A stretch of DNA of 64,000 nucleotides from Oopsacas minuta. Taxonomy: Eukaryota > Porifera > Hexactinellida > Lyssacinosida > Leucopsacidae. The notes beneath the pieces are model-generated. The model had not been told where the DNA came from. It searched no databases and saw only the letters and a program-made list of their open reading frames with translations. The stretch is from contig JAKMXF010000033.1 of the NCBI GenBank assembly GCA_024704765.1, forward strand, positions 744,001 to 808,000, given 5' to 3'. Positions 59,001-64,000 of the stretch are shown piece after piece. Within the stretch, counting starts at the first letter, position 1, and each line of letters begins with the position of its first letter. Position numbers and translations under genes: made by a program.

Positions 59001-62000
59001 TACACCTGGATTAGGTACCAGGTATTTGACAAGATAGGTTCCATTAGCATTATCTTTAATATTAATCTTCAGCTCCAAGTCATCAGGTATGTCACCATGT
59101 GTTTGGAAATTCTCTTGAGAACTGGCTGCCTTATCCTCTGTCATTGTTACAGTGAGTATACCAGAATCAACAAGATTAGCCTCCATTGCAGTGATAGTAA
59201 ACTCAGCATATTGTCCAGCTATAGCTTTCTTGAGTCCCTCTCCTGATAGAAATACCTTCCCTCTGTCTACAGGCTTCACAACCTCAAGAACGAATGGACT
59301 CCCTGCTACAGGGAGGTCTCCCCAGTATATCTCTACTGTGTGGTGTCCCTGCATCCATGGTGTGAAGCTAGCCAAGTATTTGAATTCCTCCTCTTTCTCT
59401 AGTTTAACCTTATAGGTTCCTTTATCGCCTTTAGCTTCTAATCGAGGTTCACAAGCTCCACCCTCTGTTCCATCAATGAATATAAATACAGGTTCTGATA
59501 TCTTACAGGAAGCATTCTTCAGCTGCTCGCTCTTAATAATACATTTAGCAGGATTATACACCTGCATAGACAATGGAGATCCAGGAACATCAGCTCCGCA
59601 ATACTTTACTGATACTTTAGAATTTCCTACAACTCCTCCGGTGAATATGATAGAACTAGTGAAATCTGTCTCGTCTTTGACTCGTACAGAGAGATGCTGT
59701 CCTCCCTCTATTACGCGTACTATCAGCTTCCCCGCACCAGCTCCCTTGTGTTTAACTGCTAGTGTTAGTTCTTGTCCTGCTTGTATTGATGTAGGTAGTT
59801 TACCTTGGAATGATACCTTATCCATATCCACAACCTGTATATAGTATACTCAATAAAATCATTATGTTACGAATAACAGAGAGATACAGTCAATCGAAGT
59901 TCAAGGGACCGCGATAATTACGTATTTGATAAAAGCGATGAAATTTTGTTACTTTGACGGTTTGTGACCATATTTGTACAAGTTAAGACTTCTATATAAG
60001 CGGGTATTTCGATATATCCGTGTTCGGTATAAAGGGAGTTGATTGTACAGTAAATATATTCTAGAATATTCTACAAATTAAAACTCACAATGATAGAGAA
60101 CAGTCCACCAGGTAGATCCTCTCCAGCACACAGCACCTCTACATCAACCTTACCAGATTCCTTAGGCACAAACTGAGCTAGAGCAGTAGCATCTCCTGCA
60201 TCATATACCTTGACTGGTATCTTACTGCCTCCTTGCTTTACCTTTACAGCTAGACTCTGCATGTCGGGTACTCCTATTATGTGAAATTTGAATGGTTCTT
60301 TGACTGGGAATGCTTCTTCCTGAGGATACTCAACTTTGAAGGCCGAAGCATCCACGCAGTTAACACGGAAAGGAGATCCCTTTATACCTACACCTGCCAG
60401 TAGGATGTGTACGTAAAATACACCAGGACGTCTGGGCGTTAAGCTGCCTTGAAGAATGCCTTTACTTATCTACAAGATTATTAGATGTAAGTATAGAATT
60501 GTATAGTAGGTGATACATACATAGTCCATAGGGTAAACCCTAAGGGACCAATAGGAAATATACTACTTGATATTAACAATATATATGTTATGAGGAATAT
60601 TGTACCGGGACTACCAAAATTGGTTTAGAAAATCACTGGCATATTCCGAACTGTCTAACTCATATGAAATGTCCATCTGTTAGTTAAATATGTAATAATG
60701 AAATGACACACGAGTGAGTATACACAAAATAAAACTGGTCATAAAGAAACCTACTTCTTGTAGATGCATGGGGTCTTTAGGTACATTCTCTCCACTCCCT
60801 CTCTGACAGAGAACTTCTAGCTTAGTAGAGCTACCAGCCTCTGAAACGTTAACTGTAAAATCTACTGTTTTGTTAACTTTACTAAGATGACCAGTGGGTA
60901 GAGGTAGTCCACTCAGTTTAACCTAAACACATACAAATAATATTATATTGTATGCGTTTTACCTCTCAGCCTTAATATAGGGAAGCAAATTACACCTATA
61001 AATTAAAATGACACAATTAGAAAACTTATATCTGGGGCTAAATCTCGAAAATAGAGTATGGAAAAGTTGATTGAATATCTATGAACTGAAGTATCAAAGT
61101 AGTGAATAAACAAACCTTAGAAGGATCAGAAATCTCAAATATGAACGGAGACTCCAGTATAGGTGAGCCTGCCCACAACACATTGATAGTGTATATACCT
61201 TTAGACACAGCATCTATCTTAACATTATACACTCCCACCTCCTGGTCCTCAGCCATGAACACCTGAACTTTGCCTCCGTCAGGTTTCTCTCCGATAACTT
61301 TAAGCTTTCCTACTCCCCCGCGTGACGTATCTACACTGAAATCTATTGGTTTACCAACAACCAGTACTGCTTCTCTAGAGAAAGCCATTCCAAACACTTT
61401 AACAGCACCAGCATCCGGTGCAGTTATACAATGCATAACATAAGGAGATCCAGTGATATGAGTACCGTCACATACCACGGATACTGAGTATCGACCTTCT
61501 TCGTATATAGTGTATGATACGTTATATAGTCCGTTGTCCTGATCTAGTACGTCTATATTAGCACCGCTAAAGTAAGATTCATCTGTGAGATCTGTAGGGG
61601 AGGGTAAGATAGATACACTGAGTACATCTTTAACTACTAGCCCTGGCTCGTTAGTGCTGATAGTGAAGGTAGCCTTCTCGTTTATTATAGAAGTCCTGAG
61701 ACCATCACCTGAGGAAATATTGATATTATGGGATTAATGATACTTAAGTAATAATTATATAGTAGGATATAGTGTACACAGTACCGTAGTTTAATATACG
61801 AATATCATGGAAATGATTGTATCGTGTACATACAGTACACCCTCGAATATCCGAATTCGTTGGGACCGGTCAAATGCTTTAGGATTCGTACTGTACAGTT
61901 CGGATATGGGAGGTCGTTTATCCTAAATGGAATATGAACTGGGAACGGGGCATGCAATGCTTCAGATAATCGAGGTTGTATTCAATAGGTGACGTCACCA

Positions 62001-64000
62001 AATAAATATCCAGAATTTCTACATAGTGTAACATAGCTATTAGCACTCTACGGTCTACAGTCATGATAAACAATTCTGGTACGTACTACAAAATTACATC
62101 CATGATTCATCGCTACTTCTAAAATACCTGTACTAAGGTGGCAACAGAGGTGTTCTTACCTTTAGCTGAATAAGTTCCTGTCTCTATAGCCCGTATAACT
62201 TTCATATCGTATGGAGATGTTGGGATAGGCACGCCTCCCCACAGAATCTCCAGGGTGATATCTCCTAGCTCCCATGGAGTCACACTAGCCTGGAATGTTC
62301 CATCTCTGTTATCTGTTATTTCTCCTGCATAAGTATTGACAGCTCCTACTGCTCTAACCTCTGGGTTACCAGGTCCAGCTGATTTGGCTTGTATCGTGAA
62401 CTCAATAGCTTTCTGTATTTTAGCTATGTTACTGCTCAGACCAGGTCCGTATACACTGACTTGACTGGAATCAAATACTTGGCACATAAAGGGAGTTCTG
62501 GGAAGATTGTCTCCTGACCAGACCATGGATATGTCAGACTAGAAAAATGAAGATCAAATAAATCGTCAACAACAACCTAGTTAATATGAAAATGCTCAGC
62601 TAGGTCCTGGGTCTAGGGAACCTATTCGTAAATACGGAATATGTACATCAATATTTTTGTTCAATAAGTTTCAATAAGGAACGTGAAAAGTTGTATATTC
62701 GATCGATCCATTAAATTACCCAATGGTGGAAACGGGTGTCAGAGGTTCTACTGTAACAAATAATGTTAATCCACTATCCATGGTTAAATGACTAATAACA
62801 ACAATTTCAAACAAGATTTAATGTACAAATGATAACTCACCGTTCCTAGAGCTATAGGATCAAACAATACTTCTACACTGAAATTCCCTCTCTTGCTAGT
62901 CTTAGTTGCTACGATACTAGGATCAGCTGATTGTACTGTAAGGTCACCTGGTCCTGCCTGACTGATGTCTACTTGTATGGATTGCTGCTGACGAATCTGT
63001 AGCAGGTTGGGGAGAGGAGAGTTTATGATGCATAACTTCACGTCAGTTACGTTGATAGAGAGAGGTGAATTCTCTACATGGTCAAGTGGACACGTCACTG
63101 ATATCTATACAAAATAGGAAGCTAAATTTGATTCGTAAGTGGTAGTATTAACTGAGTGTAAGTCTAATACGAATTCTACTATAAAGATATAATTGGTGTT
63201 CAATATAACCAATGAAAACTATGTTACTTTGATGGCCTGGTACCATACTTGAACAATTTTAGACTTAAATATAAGCGGGTATTTGGATATAACGGGAGTA
63301 ACTGTAGATAATTAGGCATATATACCTGATAAATCCCAGCGATGAGGGGAGTGAATGAAGCAAACACCATATCATTAGGTCTAGGATCTAGCGTTACGGG
63401 AATAAGAGCATCTTTCTTCTCTCCAAGAGCAGTACACTTTAAAGCAGAAGCGTTCATCTTGTTAGCTCTTATCTGTAAGACGATTGGGTTGCCGGCTTTA
63501 GCTACTCCCTGTACATTAACAATCTCTACGCTGGATTGTCTGGGGTCTACAACACATACTTTATAAGGACTACCAGGTGTCAATTCTCCGCCTACTCTCA
63601 GCTCTATCGTATCTACTCCCACACGTACAGGTGTATAAGTGATGTCATACTTCCCGGCTGTGTAGGTCTTTACTGTAGGATCTAGTCTAGTCTTGTCAGA
63701 AGCTACTATGTCAATGTCGAGCATTCCTGCACTGCCTGGTGCTGTCACCTGTCAAATTAAAAGATAAAGAAATATCAACATAGATAAGACGTTTTAACGT
63801 ATGGAGTAAGAGTTTTGATAATTTAAACTATAAAATAACATACTGAGCAATACAAAATATTATACTCGTTAAACTACATAGTAGAAATATGAATTCATCA
63901 ATCCGCTTCAAAAATTTTTATGGAATATTATTCGCTATATTTCACCCTAATGTGTTAACGAGAGCCTACAGTATCTCAATACAGTAGCCCCGTTATTATC
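52992..64000 (-). CDS. Filamin-type gene 2, C-terminal part (at least 19 Ig repeats)
   Basis: Runs off the window. Exons read by eye: 63,326-63,748, 62,841-63,104, 62,160-62,538, 61,116-61,708, 60,755-60,922, 60,089-60,469, 56,334-59,834, 52,992-53,087. Every joint has GT/AG and phases agree, giving 1934 residues in view. The protein is a chain of filamin Ig repeats, each ending IPGSPF-like and linked by DPSK/GPDASK-type strands. The 3.5-kb exon alone carries eleven. The tail is Gln/Arg-rich (QQQFMQRQQQSR) and ends in the small last exon (RPPPRGGRYDTTMMY). No CH domain in view; it should lie upstream. Filamins cross-link actin and bind receptor tails. The dimerisation repeat is not evident. 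Confidence 0.88.
54123..55307 (-). CDS. Orphan multi-span membrane protein, diverged relative
   Basis: 394 residues, function unknown. Seven or so hydrophobic helices (VLGGLLVTIAITNSIVFISS, LIRNIIIICILSIEALHLI, SLVLLLMMSLSMLMIYLY, and others to about 350). Layout parallels the gene at 6292: a first helix, a basic loop with paired arginines, a long membrane stretch, and a charged loop (RNRLVMGLKQWQFDGG...KHVLSFKRW). The tail ends EPLLNR, like the QPLLRR of that gene. Sequence identity is low, so the relationship is inferred from layout and short motifs. Lies on the same strand within the last intron of filamin gene 2. Confidence 0.65.
   Translation of the reverse strand: MNKSRTNTFMNNNSNVDVEPIIPMKVLGGLLVTIAITNSIVFISSIGWLINIVIQTVLLRRKLKDMSKRHISDLEERSVRYNINTELIRNIIIICILSIEALHLITKGVGFGMFFIFENLRETANNSIIAHSLLKKYSLVKAFRYFQVTLIRTALTNSLVLLLMMSLSMLMIYLYKAYREHKDYRILKKYFGIGLVQFFIVMLTVSIIQTSLFGSFIVILLLIINCTLLFRCRNRLVMGLKQWQFDGGYFGNIHTYKSRSKHVLSFKRWSIALILSLMLYAISIALDSVGNWILMIAPNPWFLEHYFRLNMSVPSNNTLNVTLNLSSIIFSISNLGMLQFDLFLITSNLIYIITTRCYITSPNRDRKVREEVTKLMDSYKEPLLNRVTQWRLNN
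55308..56333. other. Upstream part of the last intron of filamin gene 2
   Basis: Contains an inverted pair aattagcagagctccg / cggagctctgctagtt around 55,955-55,995 (perfect hairpin with agctccgc arms). Otherwise AT-rich with no gene. Confidence 0.45.
56334..59834 (-). CDS. Filamin-type gene 2, large Ig-repeat exon
   Basis: Starts VVDMDKVSFQGKLP after tatatacag. Eleven Ig repeats, then a Pro/Gln/Arg-rich tail. The coding frame also reads through the GTCAGT donor to a stop at 56,310 (QVSNLINY), so intron retention would give an alternative C-terminus. Confidence 0.88.
59885..60047. mobile_element. MITE family A, copy 4
   Basis: Left end TACAGTCAA (next bases deleted), internal gaagttcaagggaccgcgat, acgtatttgataaaagcg, and gcgggtatttcgatatat. 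Right end ggagttgattgta. Fills most of the intron 59,835-60,088 of filamin gene 2. Confidence 0.75.
61831..61980. mobile_element. MITE family B (pogo/Tigger-like ends)
   Basis: Starts TACAGTACACCCTCGAATAT and ends gataatcgaggttgta, the inverted counterpart, with TA at both ends. Lies in the intron 61,709-62,159 of filamin gene 2. Internal words differ from family A. Confidence 0.6.
63194..63306. mobile_element. MITE family A, copy 5 (5'-truncated)
   Basis: Shares tttgatggcctggtaccata, taagcgggtatttggatata and gggagtaactgta with copies 3 and 4 but lacks the left end. In the intron 63,105-63,325 of filamin gene 2. Confidence 0.6.

Noticed and set aside
1-64000. Prokaryotic or viral origin, CRISPR arrays, rRNA genes
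   Set aside because: Spliced genes, mitochondrial-targeted proteins and animal-specific families throughout; no regularly spaced repeats or rRNA sequence seen.

Overview
This is nuclear DNA from an animal with a compact, AT-rich genome. Most genes are long single open exons separated by 0.3-3 kb. The metazoan markers are a CENP-E-type kinesin, a TMC channel protein, SMARCB1/SNF5, two filamin-type genes, an LRR-EGF receptor, an NHL-repeat protein and DENND6. Gene compactness, lineage-specific membrane-protein families and the filamin layout suggest a demosponge or another early-branching animal. That placement is inference, because no species-diagnostic sequence is present.

Layout. 1-976: 5' end of a kinesin-7 gene (-). 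1.9-2.4 kb: decayed EF-hand gene. 2.6-5.2 kb: UQCC1 (complex III assembly) and NIT2-like omega-amidase. 6.3-13.5 kb: an orphan multi-span membrane protein, a TMC protein, then truncated copies of the orphan gene around a non-autonomous inverted-repeat element. 14-17 kb: two orphan genes. 17.1-19.7 kb: SMARCB1 and a class V aminotransferase. 19,993-22,621: a complete RAG1/Transib-type DNA transposon. 22.7-25.1 kb: DENND6 and mitochondrial ribosomal protein S18. 25.5-34.6 kb: an inverted pair of near-identical amino-acid transporters flanking cytochrome c1, an NHL-repeat gene broken by a frameshift, and cytosolic 5'-nucleotidase III. 34.6-38.1 kb: gene-poor. 38.1-40.3 kb: a secreted metallo-beta-lactamase-fold protein and TMEM222. 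41.0-64.0 kb: two tandem filamin-type genes on the minus strand. Introns of the first hold an LRR-EGF receptor and a divergent pair of small membrane-protein genes; the last intron of the second holds another multi-span protein.

The most notable object is the transposon. Both ends start with CACAGTG, the consensus heptamer of V(D)J recombination signals. It is flanked by a perfect 5-bp duplication (TATCA). It encodes a protein with the DGxDGSG, LDGKM, HKLLAH and SEEGLE motifs of the RAG1/Transib DDE nuclease. Its two terminal repeats carry the same inner block at different distances from the heptamer (7 versus 16 nt), recalling the unequal spacers of recombination signals. A one-base slip in an A-tract separates the N-terminal part from the catalytic core, so this copy looks recently inserted but probably no longer encodes an intact enzyme.

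Complex III is represented twice (cytochrome c1 and its assembly factor UQCC1), though far apart. Splice joints for both filamin genes were read by eye and keep frame at every junction. No rRNA, tRNA or CRISPR was recognised; tRNAs were not searched exhaustively.
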